Assembly (NCBI GenBank): GCA_050330635.1
Contig: JBHJNQ010000010.1
Span: 1 to 64,000, forward strand
Direction of reading: 5' to 3'
Length of the DNA: 64,000 nt
Source: CADEDH01 sp050330635
Lineage (GTDB): Bacteria > Actinomycetota > Acidimicrobiia > Acidimicrobiales > SZUA-35
The notes under the pieces are model-generated. The model searched no databases. It saw nothing but the letters and a program-made list of their open reading frames with translations, and was not told where the DNA came from. Below, in pieces: positions 41,792-51,083 of the stretch. Every line of letters starts with the position of its first letter. Within the stretch, counting starts at the first letter, position 1. The translations under genes and the position numbers were made by a program.

Positions 41792-44509
41792 ATGGCGGCT
41801 GTCGAGGGGCCAAGACCGTGGATTCGCATGGCTTGGGTCACAACGGCCGGCCGCCGCCACCCTCGGCGTCCATCCATTGCTCGGGGTATCGGTGTGATCG
41901 AGTCGACCGACGGCCCAACCGGCCGCCAGCCGGCCGACGCGACCGCGCCCGACAGCTGGCTCGGCAACGCCCGCTCCCTCGTGCTCGGCCGCCTTGTCGT
42001 GGCCGCGCTCGGGTGGACCGGCACGATCATCGTGGCCCGCAACCTCGACGCCGATCAGTTCGGGCGTTTCACCTTCGTGTTCGGGCTGCTCGGCATGATG
42101 ACGATCGTCACCGACCTCGGGCTCGGTCGGGTGGCCCTGGCCGGGGTCATGCCGGGGGCCGAGGATCCGCGACGGTTCGCCGGCAGCTATGTGGTGCTCC
42201 GGTCGCTCCTCGGGCTCGTCGGCTACGCGGCCGCGGTCTTGTTCACCTTCGTCGTCGGCTACTCGAGCGAGATCGTGATCGCCACCGCCATCGCCGGGGC
42301 CGTGATCGTCCTCGCCACCACCTCCCACGCCTACGAGATCGTGCTCCAGGCTCAGCTGCGAATGGGCATCGTCGCCGGGGCCGCCATCGTCGGCCGATCG
42401 AGCCAGCTGGCGCTGACCGCCGTGGTTGTCGTAGCCGACGGCGGGTTGATCCCGTTCCTGCTCCCGGCCATCGCCGCCGAGATCCTGATCGCAGCCGTGA
42501 AGATTCCGCAGGCCCTCCGGCTCCAGGCGATGACCTATTCGATCCGGCTCGACCTCTGGCGGCGCATGCTGCGTGAAGCCGTGCCGATCTCGATCGGCGC
42601 CGCCCTGGCCACCCTTTATTTCCGGGTCGACTCGATCATGTTGTCGAAGATGGCCGACTTCACCGCGGTGGCGATCTACGGGATCGCCTTCAAGTTCGTC
42701 GACGTCCTGCACTTCATCTCGCTCAGCGTCTCGGCCCCGCTGCTCAGCGTGCTGGTCGCCGCCTGGCCCAGCCGGCCCGACGACTTCCGACGGACGATCG
42801 ACCTCATGATCGGCCTGCTCGTCCTGGCCATCGGCGGCTTGGTCGTCGGCTTCGCCCTCTTTGCAACCGACGCCATCGAGTTGCTCTACGGCTCGGCCTA
42901 CCTGGGCACCGACGGTTCGGCCGGGCGGGTGCTCCAGCTCCTGGTCGTCGGCCAGATCATCGCCTTCGGGTCGGTACTCGGGCTGACGATCCTGATCGCA
43001 ACAGCCCGCCATGGCCGCTACCCCTACCTGGCGCTCGCCGGCTTGGTCGTCAACGTCGGCCTCAACTTCTGGACCATACCCCGCTGGGGTATCGAGGGGG
43101 CGGCGGTGACAACCATCGCCACCAACGTGGTCGTCTTCGTCGGCATGGTCCTGCTGGTGCGAGGAATCCCTGACATCGGCCCGGTCTGTCTTGCGCCGCT
43201 GCTCCGGGTCGTCCCGGCAGCGCTGGTGGGGATCGGCGTCGGGCTGCTCGTCGACCGGGTGACGCACTGGGCGATGGCTGCTGTCGCCGCGCAGGCCGTC
43301 TACCTCGCGGCGGCGCTCCCCCTCCGGGTCATCGGGCCGGCGAGCAGCATCGGCCGGGTGGCCGAAACCCCGTCGGAAGGGCTGACGCCCGGCCGGCCGG
43401 GAGGGTCATCGGGGTCATCGGGGTCGGTCGTGCTGGTCGGCCACAGCCGGTCGGGCTCCGGGGCCGAGCTGGTGGCGTTGCGCTACGCCGGCCACCTGTT
43501 GGCCAGCGGCCGTGCTGTAGGGGCCGTCTGCCCCGAGGGCTTCCTGGCCGAGCGGCTCCGAGCTCTAGGCTTCGACCCGATCATCATCCCCGACCTCCAA
43601 CTCCCAGCCGGCTCCCGACCGGTGGCCGCCGTCGCCATGATCGGCCGGTGGCTGCGGGCCGCCTGGATCGTGAACCGCCGCACCGACCGGGTCGACGTCC
43701 TCGTCGTCAACGGGTTGCTGGCCCTGCCCGCGGTGGCCCTCGGCGGACGGTCCCGGTCGGCTCTGTGGCTGGTCCATGACGTCGTCGTCCGGTCGGATCT
43801 GCGCCTCGTGGCCCGGCTGTCGACCCGGCGCCTGGCCGTCGCCGCAGCGGTGTCGAGCGCGGCGGCCGCGCTGCCGACCGCCCTTGGCGTGCCCACGTCG
43901 TTGATCCGCAACGGCACCGCCTGGCCAGTCGAACCGGCCCACCGGTCATCGGAGGGACGGCCGGTGATAGGCATCAACGCCAAGGTCACCCCCTGGAAAG
44001 GCCACCGCATCCTGTTGGAGGCCGTCGCCGCCCTCCCTGGGGTCGAGCTCGAGATCCTCGGCGGGAGCTTTCCGAAAGACGACGCCTACCTCTCGGAGCT
44101 CCGGGCCCGGGCTGCTCGCCCCGACCTGGCCGGACGGGTCCGCTTTCTCGGACACCGCGACGAGCCGCTGAAGGCGATGGCCCACTGGTCGGTCGCGGTC
44201 AGCGCCAGCGTCGACCCCGAGGCCGGCCCGCTGTCGGTGCTCGAGGCCATGTCGCTGGGGATCCCTGTCGTGGCCACCAACCACGGTGGTGCGGTCGAGG
44301 TGCTGGGCTCGGCCGGGCTGCTGGTCGAGCCGGCCGACGTCGAGGCCATGACCGAGGCCATCGGGCGCCTGCTGGCCGACCCCGAACTGCGGGACCGGTG
44401 CTCGGCTGCCGGGCGGGCCTCGGTGGCCGACGGGCTCACCGAGCAAGCGGCCAACGACCGCTTCCTGGCCCTGGTCAACGATCTGCGGGCCGGTGCGACC
44501 GGGCGGTGA
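41792..44509 (+). CDS. Flippase-GT4 glycosyltransferase fusion
   Basis: A 905-residue single frame. Residues about 55-530 form a MOP/Wzx-type flippase with about 12-14 helices (SLVLGRLVVAALGWTGTIIV, LNFWTIPRWGIEGAAVTTIA). A short GSSGSSGS linker (about 536-545) leads to a complete GT4 glycosyltransferase (VVLVGHSRSGSGAELVALRY; KVTPWKGHRILLEAV; DPEAGPLSVLEAMSLGIPVV near 808). The GT must stay in the cytoplasm, consistent with an even number of spans. The ATG at 41792 has GGGAG six bases before it; a GTG at 41894 would drop 34 residues. Co-translated with the next gene. Confidence 0.8.
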   Translation: MAAVEGPRPWIRMAWVTTAGRRHPRRPSIARGIGVIESTDGPTGRQPADATAPDSWLGNARSLVLGRLVVAALGWTGTIIVARNLDADQFGRFTFVFGLLGMMTIVTDLGLGRVALAGVMPGAEDPRRFAGSYVVLRSLLGLVGYAAAVLFTFVVGYSSEIVIATAIAGAVIVLATTSHAYEIVLQAQLRMGIVAGAAIVGRSSQLALTAVVVVADGGLIPFLLPAIAAEILIAAVKIPQALRLQAMTYSIRLDLWRRMLREAVPISIGAALATLYFRVDSIMLSKMADFTAVAIYGIAFKFVDVLHFISLSVSAPLLSVLVAAWPSRPDDFRRTIDLMIGLLVLAIGGLVVGFALFATDAIELLYGSAYLGTDGSAGRVLQLLVVGQIIAFGSVLGLTILIATARHGRYPYLALAGLVVNVGLNFWTIPRWGIEGAAVTTIATNVVVFVGMVLLVRGIPDIGPVCLAPLLRVVPAALVGIGVGLLVDRVTHWAMAAVAAQAVYLAAALPLRVIGPASSIGRVAETPSEGLTPGRPGGSSGSSGSVVLVGHSRSGSGAELVALRYAGHLLASGRAVGAVCPEGFLAERLRALGFDPIIIPDLQLPAGSRPVAAVAMIGRWLRAAWIVNRRTDRVDVLVVNGLLALPAVALGGRSRSALWLVHDVVVRSDLRLVARLSTRRLAVAAAVSSAAAALPTALGVPTSLIRNGTAWPVEPAHRSSEGRPVIGINAKVTPWKGHRILLEAVAALPGVELEILGGSFPKDDAYLSELRARAARPDLAGRVRFLGHRDEPLKAMAHWSVAVSASVDPEAGPLSVLEAMSLGIPVVATNHGGAVEVLGSAGLLVEPADVEAMTEAIGRLLADPELRDRCSAAGRASVADGLTEQAANDRFLALVNDLRAGATGR

Positions 44510-44514
44510 CGGCG

Positions 44515-45648
44515 ATGCGGGTGTTGTTCATCAACGAGAACATCGGCGGCCACGCCACCGTCCACCACCACCTCCGGTCGGTGCTGGCCGACCGGTCCGA
44601 TATCGAGCCGGTCTTCCTCGATCTCGCCCCGCCGAGCCTGGCGGCGCGGGTGGCGGGCGCCGCCGTCCCCGGCCTGGCCCGCCTCGACCTCGACCTCCAA
44701 CCCCTCCGAGCCCAGCTGGTCCGAAGCGCCGGACTGGCCCGCTCACTCGAACGCCACCTCTCGGGCATCGACGTCGTCCACCTCTACACCCACAACGCCG
44801 GCCTGCTGAGCGCCGACTCCTGGCGCCGTCACCCGACCGTGGTCAGCCTCGACACGACCAACGCACAGAACGGCTACCGGCTGCCGAGCCGTCGCCCGAC
44901 CTCGTTCACCCGCTTGACGGTGGCCGCGACCATGCCCTTCGAACGCCGGGTCTACCAGGCTGCCGACCTGGTCGTGGCCAACTCCCGGTGGGCCGCCGGT
45001 TCGCTTCGCGACGACTATCACCTCGCCGACGAGAAGCTCCGAATCCTCCCCTTCGGCATCGATGGGCCCCCGTTCGGCCCCGGGGCAGCGCCGGGGGTCA
45101 CCGCCGCCGGTCGACCCCGTGCCGTCTTCGTCGGGCGGAGCCTGGCCCGCAAGGGTGGTCTTCAGCTTCTCCGGGTTCACCGGCAGCACCTCGCCGACCG
45201 GCTCGACCTGGCCCTGGTCACCCAGGAACGGCCCGAGACCGGGCCCGGCGTCGAGGTGATCGGCGACCTGCAGCCCGGCGATCCTCGGCTGTGGGACATC
45301 CTGCGGCGATCGGCGATGTTCGTGTTTCCGAGCGAGATCGACATGGCGCCGAACGCGGTCCTGGAAGCGATGATGGCCGGCCTGCCCATCGTGGCCCGGC
45401 CGGTCGGCGCCATCCCGGAGATGGTTGACCACGGGGTCAACGGCCTGCTGGTCGGGCCCGAAGCTGCCGACCTGGTAGGGGCGGTCACCGCCTTGCTCGA
45501 CGACGAGCCCCGACGTGTCGCGCTCGGCGCCTCGTCCCGAGCTCGGGCGCTGGCCCACTATGACGCGTCGACCAACGCCGACCAGCTGGTGGCCATCCTG
45601 GCCGAGGCCCACGATCGACACCACCGACGCCCGGCCGGTCGACGATGA
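44515..45648 (+). CDS. GT4 family glycosyltransferase
   Basis: A 377-residue GT-B enzyme (MRVLFINENIGGHATVHHHL; ADLVVANSRWAAGSLRDDYH; AVFVGRSLARKGGLQLLRVH; EIDMAPNAVLEAMMAGLPIV). The N-terminal half is long and helical, as in GT4 members acting on lipid acceptors. ATG 44515 is six bases after the preceding stop; a GTG at 44506 overlaps that stop and could also serve. It overlaps the next gene by four bases. Confidence 0.85.
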   Translation: MRVLFINENIGGHATVHHHLRSVLADRSDIEPVFLDLAPPSLAARVAGAAVPGLARLDLDLQPLRAQLVRSAGLARSLERHLSGIDVVHLYTHNAGLLSADSWRRHPTVVSLDTTNAQNGYRLPSRRPTSFTRLTVAATMPFERRVYQAADLVVANSRWAAGSLRDDYHLADEKLRILPFGIDGPPFGPGAAPGVTAAGRPRAVFVGRSLARKGGLQLLRVHRQHLADRLDLALVTQERPETGPGVEVIGDLQPGDPRLWDILRRSAMFVFPSEIDMAPNAVLEAMMAGLPIVARPVGAIPEMVDHGVNGLLVGPEAADLVGAVTALLDDEPRRVALGASSRARALAHYDASTNADQLVAILAEAHDRHHRRPAGRR

Positions 45649-46883
45649 GCCTCCGGCTCGTCATGGTCGTCGACCGTTTCCCGAACGAGCCGTTCCTGGC
45701 GCAGCAGGTGGCCGCCCTCCTCGAGCGCTCGGTCGACGTCCACGTGCTCTGCCAGATCGCCGACGACGACAGCGACGCCTGGTCCCACCTGGACCGGACC
45801 GCGATGCGGGGGCGGATCCACCCCTGGCCCGACCGGGGACGCCACGCCGCGCTCGTCGCCGCCTCGGCCCGGACCGCAGTGGACGGCCTGCGCCGCCGTC
45901 GAACGGCGCTGGTTCGGCCGCTGGCGGCCGCGGTCAGAGCCGAGCGCAGGCGGGTCGAAGACGACCGCCGCCCGCTCGGCCGGCTGCTGTTCGACCTTCG
46001 CCTGCTCGCCCTCGACCCCGACGTCGTCCACTTCCAATTCGGCGATCTGGCCCGGGCCCGGACCCATGTCGCCGAGGCGGTCGACGCCGGGTTCAGCTCG
46101 TCGTTCCGGGGCTACGACCTCGCCTACGCGGGGCTCGACCAGGCCGGGTTCTACGACCGGCTCTGGCCGGTGCTCGACGGCGCCCACACCCTTGGCCGCG
46201 ACCTGGTGGCCCTCGCCGGCCGGCGTGGAGCACCGTCCGACCTGCCGTGGACGATCATCCCGCCAGCGGTCGAACTCGACAGGTTCGCCCCCCCGGACCG
46301 GGCCGGGCGGAAGCAGGACGACGACGAGCTCCGCCTCCTCAGCGTCGGCCGGCTCCACTGGAAGAAGGGCCTGGTCGACGGGCTGGTCGCCGTGGCCCAA
46401 CTCCGCGGCGAGGGCCGACCGATCCGCTACCGCCTGGTCGGCGACGGTCCGGCCGAGGAGCAGCTCCGGTGGACGATCGCCGACCTCGGTCTCGAGTGTT
46501 CGGTCGAGCTGCTCGGCCGATGCGACGCCACCGAGGTCGACCGGCAGCTGGCCTGGGCCGATGCCTTCCTCCACCCGTCGCACAGCGAGGGCTTCGCCAA
46601 CTCGGTGCTCGAAGCCCAGGCGATGGCCCTGCCGGTGGTCTGCACCGATGCCGAGGGACTCCGGGAGAACGTCGTCGACGGCGAGACCGGGATCGTGGTG
46701 CCCCGTCGCCAGCCGGCGGCTCTGGCCGATGCCCTTCGCCGGCTCGACGACCGGCCCGAGCTCCGCCTCGCCTTCGGCCGGGCTGGGCGTCGGCGAGTGG
46801 TCGACCGGTTCGGCCTCGAGGCCCAGACCGACGCCTTCGTCGACTACTTCGAGCGGGTGGCCGAGCGGAGGCACCGGCGGTGA
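45645..46883 (+). CDS. GT4 family glycosyltransferase
   Basis: A 412-residue enzyme of the WcaL/colanic-acid glycosyltransferase style (SLRLVMVVDRFPNEPFLAQQ; DVVHFQFGDLA; LLSVGRLHWKKGLVDGL; HSEGFANSVLEAQAMALPVV with both glutamates of EX7E). ATG overlaps the preceding stop. Last gene of this plus-strand operon; the next gene converges on it. A 54-codon remnant at 61589 resembles its C-terminal part. Confidence 0.88.
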   Translation: MSLRLVMVVDRFPNEPFLAQQVAALLERSVDVHVLCQIADDDSDAWSHLDRTAMRGRIHPWPDRGRHAALVAASARTAVDGLRRRRTALVRPLAAAVRAERRRVEDDRRPLGRLLFDLRLLALDPDVVHFQFGDLARARTHVAEAVDAGFSSSFRGYDLAYAGLDQAGFYDRLWPVLDGAHTLGRDLVALAGRRGAPSDLPWTIIPPAVELDRFAPPDRAGRKQDDDELRLLSVGRLHWKKGLVDGLVAVAQLRGEGRPIRYRLVGDGPAEEQLRWTIADLGLECSVELLGRCDATEVDRQLAWADAFLHPSHSEGFANSVLEAQAMALPVVCTDAEGLRENVVDGETGIVVPRRQPAALADALRRLDDRPELRLAFGRAGRRRVVDRFGLEAQTDAFVDYFERVAERRHRR

Positions 46884-46925
46884 GCGCCGACACGGGCATC
46901 CGGCTCCACCATCGCTCGACGGTGG

Positions 46926-48362
46926 TCAGGATGGTCGGCGCCCGATGACATGGCCGACCACGTAGCGGACCTCCCGCCGGGTCGACGGGAGCGACAACAG
47001 CACGATCGGACCGACGAGCAGTACCGGGCGCAGCGCCGCCGGCCACCAGGCCGCAGTCATCATCGGCAGCAGGGCCCCGACCCAACGGCCTCCCGACCGG
47101 TAGTTCGGACGGAACCACCGCAGCAGCTCCCGCTGCACCGTCAAGAAGGGGACGGTCCGGATCAGCTGGGCCAGGCCGTAGCCGACCACGCCGAGTGCCG
47201 GCACCAGCATCAGGGTGAACCCGAGCAACGACGAGACCTGCAAGCCCCGAAGCCACACCACCGGGCCGTTGCGACCGAGGACCTGCAGCAGCGGAGGGCC
47301 CAGGTTGAACAGGGTGCCGATCGAGGCGGCGATGGCCAGGAGCCCGAGCACCTCGGCCGCCGGTGCCCAGTCCGAGCCGAACGCAAACGGGATGAACCAG
47401 GGGGCGAGGAAGGCGGCCGAAGCGTAGAGCGGGACTGATCCGACGACCTGGACTAGAACCCCCTCGGCGTGGGCGGCGCGCAGACGGGCCCGGTCATCGC
47501 CCAGCCGGGCGAAGGCGGCGACGGCCAGCCGCATCGTCGCTTGCTTGGCCGCCCCGAGCTGCTCGACGATCCGGCTGGCCACGGCGACATGACCGACTCC
47601 AACCGGCCCGAGGACACGGCCGACCACGATCGGGTTGACCAGGTCGCCGATCAGCGAGAGCCACTTCGCAGCTGAGTACCCCGTCCCGAAGCGGGCCATC
47701 GCCACCAGTTCCTCCCGATCGATCATCAGTCGGGGGACGTAGCGGGCGGCCCGATAGGAGGTGGTGACAAGGACTGCGTTGCGGGCCAAGAGGCCAACGA
47801 TCGGCGCCCAGACGCCGGCGCCGGCCACGGCCAGGGGAATCGACACCGCGTACACCGCGATGTCGGCCGACAGCTCGATGCGGGCCACTGCGTCGAAACG
47901 GAGCTCCCGCTCCAACCGGGCCCGAGCCGGGGCCCCGATGGCCATCAGGGGCAGGAAGGCAGCGACGGTCCGCATCGGGGCCACCGCCCCGTCGGCCTGC
48001 AGCCACGATCCGAGCAAGGGCGCGCCCAGCGCGGCCAGCCCCCCGATCAGGATCGACGAGCCGACCAACACGACGAAGGCCGTGTCGTCGGCGGCCGAGC
48101 CCCGCGACGACCGAACGAGCTGGACGTCGATCCCGAACACGGCGAGGGTGGCCAGTACTGCCGTGACCACCGCCACCGCGGCGAACAGGCCGTAGGCCTC
48201 CGGTCCGATCAGGCGGGTGACCGCCAGGATCCCGACCAGCTTGATGGCCATGCCGATCAGCTGGCGGGCGACCAGGAACCGACCGCCGCGGTAGACCTGC
48301 TGTCGGAGCGAGCCCCGTGGGGGCGGGTCGGTCGTCGTGATCGGTTCGCCTCGAGTCGTCAG
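46926..48362 (-). CDS. Polysaccharide flippase (Wzx-like), likely CTG start
   Basis: A 478-residue, many-helix protein beginning (after a short hydrophilic stretch) GGRFLVARQLIGMAIKLVGI then LAVTRLIGPEAYGLF, the usual Wzx entry sequence. No ATG, GTG or TTG is in frame between the upstream gene's stop and the first helix. A CTG at 48360-48362 overlaps that stop as CTGA, exactly the geometry of the GTGA/ATGA overlaps elsewhere in the cluster. The frame also runs back to 48590, but that would overlap a well-supported gene by 230 bases. Confidence 0.75.
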   Translation of the reverse strand: MTTRGEPITTTDPPPRGSLRQQVYRGGRFLVARQLIGMAIKLVGILAVTRLIGPEAYGLFAAVAVVTAVLATLAVFGIDVQLVRSSRGSAADDTAFVVLVGSSILIGGLAALGAPLLGSWLQADGAVAPMRTVAAFLPLMAIGAPARARLERELRFDAVARIELSADIAVYAVSIPLAVAGAGVWAPIVGLLARNAVLVTTSYRAARYVPRLMIDREELVAMARFGTGYSAAKWLSLIGDLVNPIVVGRVLGPVGVGHVAVASRIVEQLGAAKQATMRLAVAAFARLGDDRARLRAAHAEGVLVQVVGSVPLYASAAFLAPWFIPFAFGSDWAPAAEVLGLLAIAASIGTLFNLGPPLLQVLGRNGPVVWLRGLQVSSLLGFTLMLVPALGVVGYGLAQLIRTVPFLTVQRELLRWFRPNYRSGGRWVGALLPMMTAAWWPAALRPVLLVGPIVLLSLPSTRREVRYVVGHVIGRRPS

Positions 48363-49363
48363 CGGGCGTAGCCGGGGACCCGGAACAGCGCCCGGTTGAT
48401 CTCGCGCTCGAGCCGGGCCATCACCCGCATCGCGAACCGGTCGACCGGGCCCGGCAGCAGCTTGGCGCTGGCGGCCCCGACCGGACGGAGGACGAGTTGG
48501 CGCCGGGCCCGCATCCCGACCATACGGTCCCGATAGGAGGGCGCGATCCCGTACTTGGCGCAGAAGTGCTCGAGGCTCGCCTCGTTCCATTGCTCGCTCC
48601 AGCGCCGGAGGAAGAAGGAGAGGTCGGCCCGGTCGATCGGTGGCGGGGTCAGGTACGTGACCCGAGACGACGGCTCGAAGTAAACTTGCTCGCTCCGCTC
48701 GGACGCGATCAGGCAGAGATCGAGGTGTTCCCTGGTCGACAGCAGGGCCTCGTCGAAGCCCCCGATCGAGCGGACGAAGTCGGTGCGGGCCAGGAGGCAG
48801 TGGAACTCGACGAAGCCGACCGGTTCGCGGACCAGTTCGGTGCCGATCTCGTCGAGTCGCTGCCCCTGCAGGCGGTGAACGGTCGTGAAGCGCCGCTTCC
48901 CGGTCTCGCCGTCGAGTGTGTAGTCGCCGCCGGCCATGTGCACGATGTCTTGCCCGGGATCGCCCTCCATGTAGAGCGGGCCGACGATCGCGGCGCCGGT
49001 TTCTTCGGCGCAGGCCAGGAGGCGTCTCAGCCAGCCCTTGGCCACGACCAGGTCGTTGTCGACGAAGACGACGAACGGCGTGGTCACCCCGGCTAGTCCG
49101 AGGTTGCGGGCCCGATTGGGCGACAGGTACTCGGGCGAGGAGATCAGCTCGAAGCCCCGTTCGGCCGCGGTCGACCGCAGGTAGTTGCCGGTCCGCGACG
49201 GAGCATTGCCGTCGACGTACACCAGCCTGAAGTCGACGGTCGTGTTGGCGTAGATCGACTCGAGCGAGGCCTGGCTCAGCCCGAACCGTTCCCTCGGCGT
49301 CACCACGATGGTGACCACCGGCTCCGGGCTCTCGGGCCTGGCCGCGTCCGTTTGCTCGTTCAT
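48359..49363 (-). CDS. GT2 family glycosyltransferase
   Basis: A 334-residue GT-A enzyme: VTIVVTPRERFGLSQASLES, FRLVYVDGNAPSRTG, SPNRARNLGLAGVTTPFVVF and VDNDLVVAKGWL (the DxD-like VDNDL), then GGFDEALLSTREHLDLCLIA. The ATG overlaps the stop of the upstream GT2 gene (ATGA), and its own stop overlaps the flippase start. Confidence 0.85.
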   Translation of the reverse strand: MNEQTDAARPESPEPVVTIVVTPRERFGLSQASLESIYANTTVDFRLVYVDGNAPSRTGNYLRSTAAERGFELISSPEYLSPNRARNLGLAGVTTPFVVFVDNDLVVAKGWLRRLLACAEETGAAIVGPLYMEGDPGQDIVHMAGGDYTLDGETGKRRFTTVHRLQGQRLDEIGTELVREPVGFVEFHCLLARTDFVRSIGGFDEALLSTREHLDLCLIASERSEQVYFEPSSRVTYLTPPPIDRADLSFFLRRWSEQWNEASLEHFCAKYGIAPSYRDRMVGMRARRQLVLRPVGAASAKLLPGPVDRFAMRVMARLEREINRALFRVPGYAR

Positions 49364-50484
49364 CGATGTTCTCCTTCAGGCAGCTCGGAGCCGGACGGCG
49401 TCCTCACCAGTACCTCGCCCAGTTCGGGCTCGCGGCGGCGCCGCCGCCACACCGGTTCGCTGGGTCCGTCGGGCAGATACTGCGCCAACAGCGGTCGGAC
49501 GACCCGATCGGGTGCGGCCCCGATGGCCACGAACCAGGCCGACCGGAGCAACCCGTCGGCGGTGGCCAGTTCGGGGTTGGCGAACGCAGCCCGGATGCCG
49601 CGACGAACCAGCCGCCACCGTCGGTCGGGACGGCTGGGATCGACCTGGGGGTGGCCGGCTGGGTCGAGGCGCAGCGAGGCGAGGCGGTAGCCGAACAAGG
49701 CGACATCGGCGACGTCGTCGGGGTTCGGACGGTAGCCGTCGAGACCGAGCTGGCGGGCCACAAGGCCGAGGCGCTCGTGGGAGCAGAGCTCGCGCTCGAT
49801 CTTCGTCCGGAGCCAGTCGAGCGTCACCGGTCTTCCGGCGAACTGGTTTTCGCCATGCCGGCGGTAGGCCGCGACCGGCTCGTCGCTCCTAACGATCGGG
49901 CCGCATACCGACACCTGCTCGTTGAGGAACGAGTCGGCGGCCTGCCGGTACGCCTCGGCCGGGACGGGGAGGACCCGGCTCAGCACCCGAGCCGAGTAGG
50001 CGTTGCCGCTCATCGGCGGCCAGCCGTGGGCCCGGAAGCGGAAGACGTGGTCTCGCAGATCGCCGTCGGCCAGCCGGGCCGGGTCACCGGGCAGGGTCGA
50101 CCGGTTCCAACGACCCTCGCCGTCGACGACGGCCAACGGGGTGTGGAACTTGGCCATCGTCGGGTGGGCCTCGAAGGCGGCGGCGACGGTGGCGCAGGCC
50201 GACGGCAGGATGGCGTCGTCGGCGTCGAGGAACCAGATCACCTCGCCTTCGGCGGCATCGAACCCGGTGTTGATCGCCGCCCCCTGACCGCGATTCACCT
50301 CGTGGTAGATCGGGCGCACCGCCGGGCCGTAGCTCTCGAGCACCGCCCGGCTCTCGTCGGTCGAGCCGTCATCGACGACGATCACCTCGGCCGCCGGCTC
50401 CGTCTGATCGAGCGCGCTGGCGATGGCGGTCGGGAGGAAGCGGGCGTAATTGTAGTTGAGAATGACCACGCTGACCGAGGTCAT
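49360..50484 (-). CDS. GT2 family glycosyltransferase
   Basis: A 374-residue GT2: MTSVSVVILNYNYARFLPTA, EVIVVDDGSTDESRAVLESY, NRGQGAAINTGFDAAEGEVI and WFLDADDAILPS, where DADD is the metal-binding motif. It is probably the first gene of the minus-strand operon, since about 600 gene-free bases precede it. The ATG at 50484 begins the conserved domain at once; longer starts are improbable. Confidence 0.88.
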   Translation of the reverse strand: MTSVSVVILNYNYARFLPTAIASALDQTEPAAEVIVVDDGSTDESRAVLESYGPAVRPIYHEVNRGQGAAINTGFDAAEGEVIWFLDADDAILPSACATVAAAFEAHPTMAKFHTPLAVVDGEGRWNRSTLPGDPARLADGDLRDHVFRFRAHGWPPMSGNAYSARVLSRVLPVPAEAYRQAADSFLNEQVSVCGPIVRSDEPVAAYRRHGENQFAGRPVTLDWLRTKIERELCSHERLGLVARQLGLDGYRPNPDDVADVALFGYRLASLRLDPAGHPQVDPSRPDRRWRLVRRGIRAAFANPELATADGLLRSAWFVAIGAAPDRVVRPLLAQYLPDGPSEPVWRRRRREPELGEVLVRTPSGSELPEGEHR

Positions 50485-51083
50485 CGGTCGGCCACCTCGA
50501 GTGCCCTCGAAAGGGCTGGCCGCTCCCCGCCGACGACCGTATCGGGCGAGTGCGCAGGTCCATCGGCGCGCCAGCAACGGAGCGACCCCAACCCATCACC
50601 CGCCGTCACCTTGCTGAGGCTCAACAACACTCTCTCTACGACATCCCTGGAGATACAAGTATAAAGAGGTCGTCGTCGCCCCCGATCGGGCGACTTGGGT
50701 AGTCTCACCCGTCGCAAAGGCGGGTTCACCGCCGTACGCCGGTCGGGCGTAGGTCCGCGGTGTCGCCAGTGGTCGACGACGACCCGCGACCATCACGGTC
50801 ATCGTCGCCGGTCTCCTCTTCATCACGGCGCAAGGTTTGTGGGGCGGCGTCGTGGGTGGAGGCGGACCCGGGTACCCGCTTGAGGTGCCCTCGGGTTCCA
50901 CGCTCGGAGTGAGGCCGCGGCGACCTGCTACGACAGGTTGATCGCCCATTGTTGATGGAGTCCTGTTCCCGCTAACGTCCAGCGGATTGCCGCAGTGAGG
51001 AGCCAGGGGTTGAGTCGAAACCAGGAACCAGACCCCGACAACCTGCGGCTCAAGGCGCTCCATCACTGGGGACCGCGCCATCG
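50485..51083. other. Divergent promoter region
   Basis: About 600 bases between divergent operons, slightly AT-richer around 50620-50670 (TACAAGTATAAAGAGG). No gene, terminator or RNA recognised. It should carry the promoters for both polysaccharide operons. Confidence 0.5.

Noticed and set aside
41609..43267. Minus-strand frame of 552 codons opposite the flippase-GT fusion
   Set aside because: Its composition (Asp, Gly, Arg, His-rich, no hydrophobic core) is that of an antisense shadow of a membrane-protein gene.
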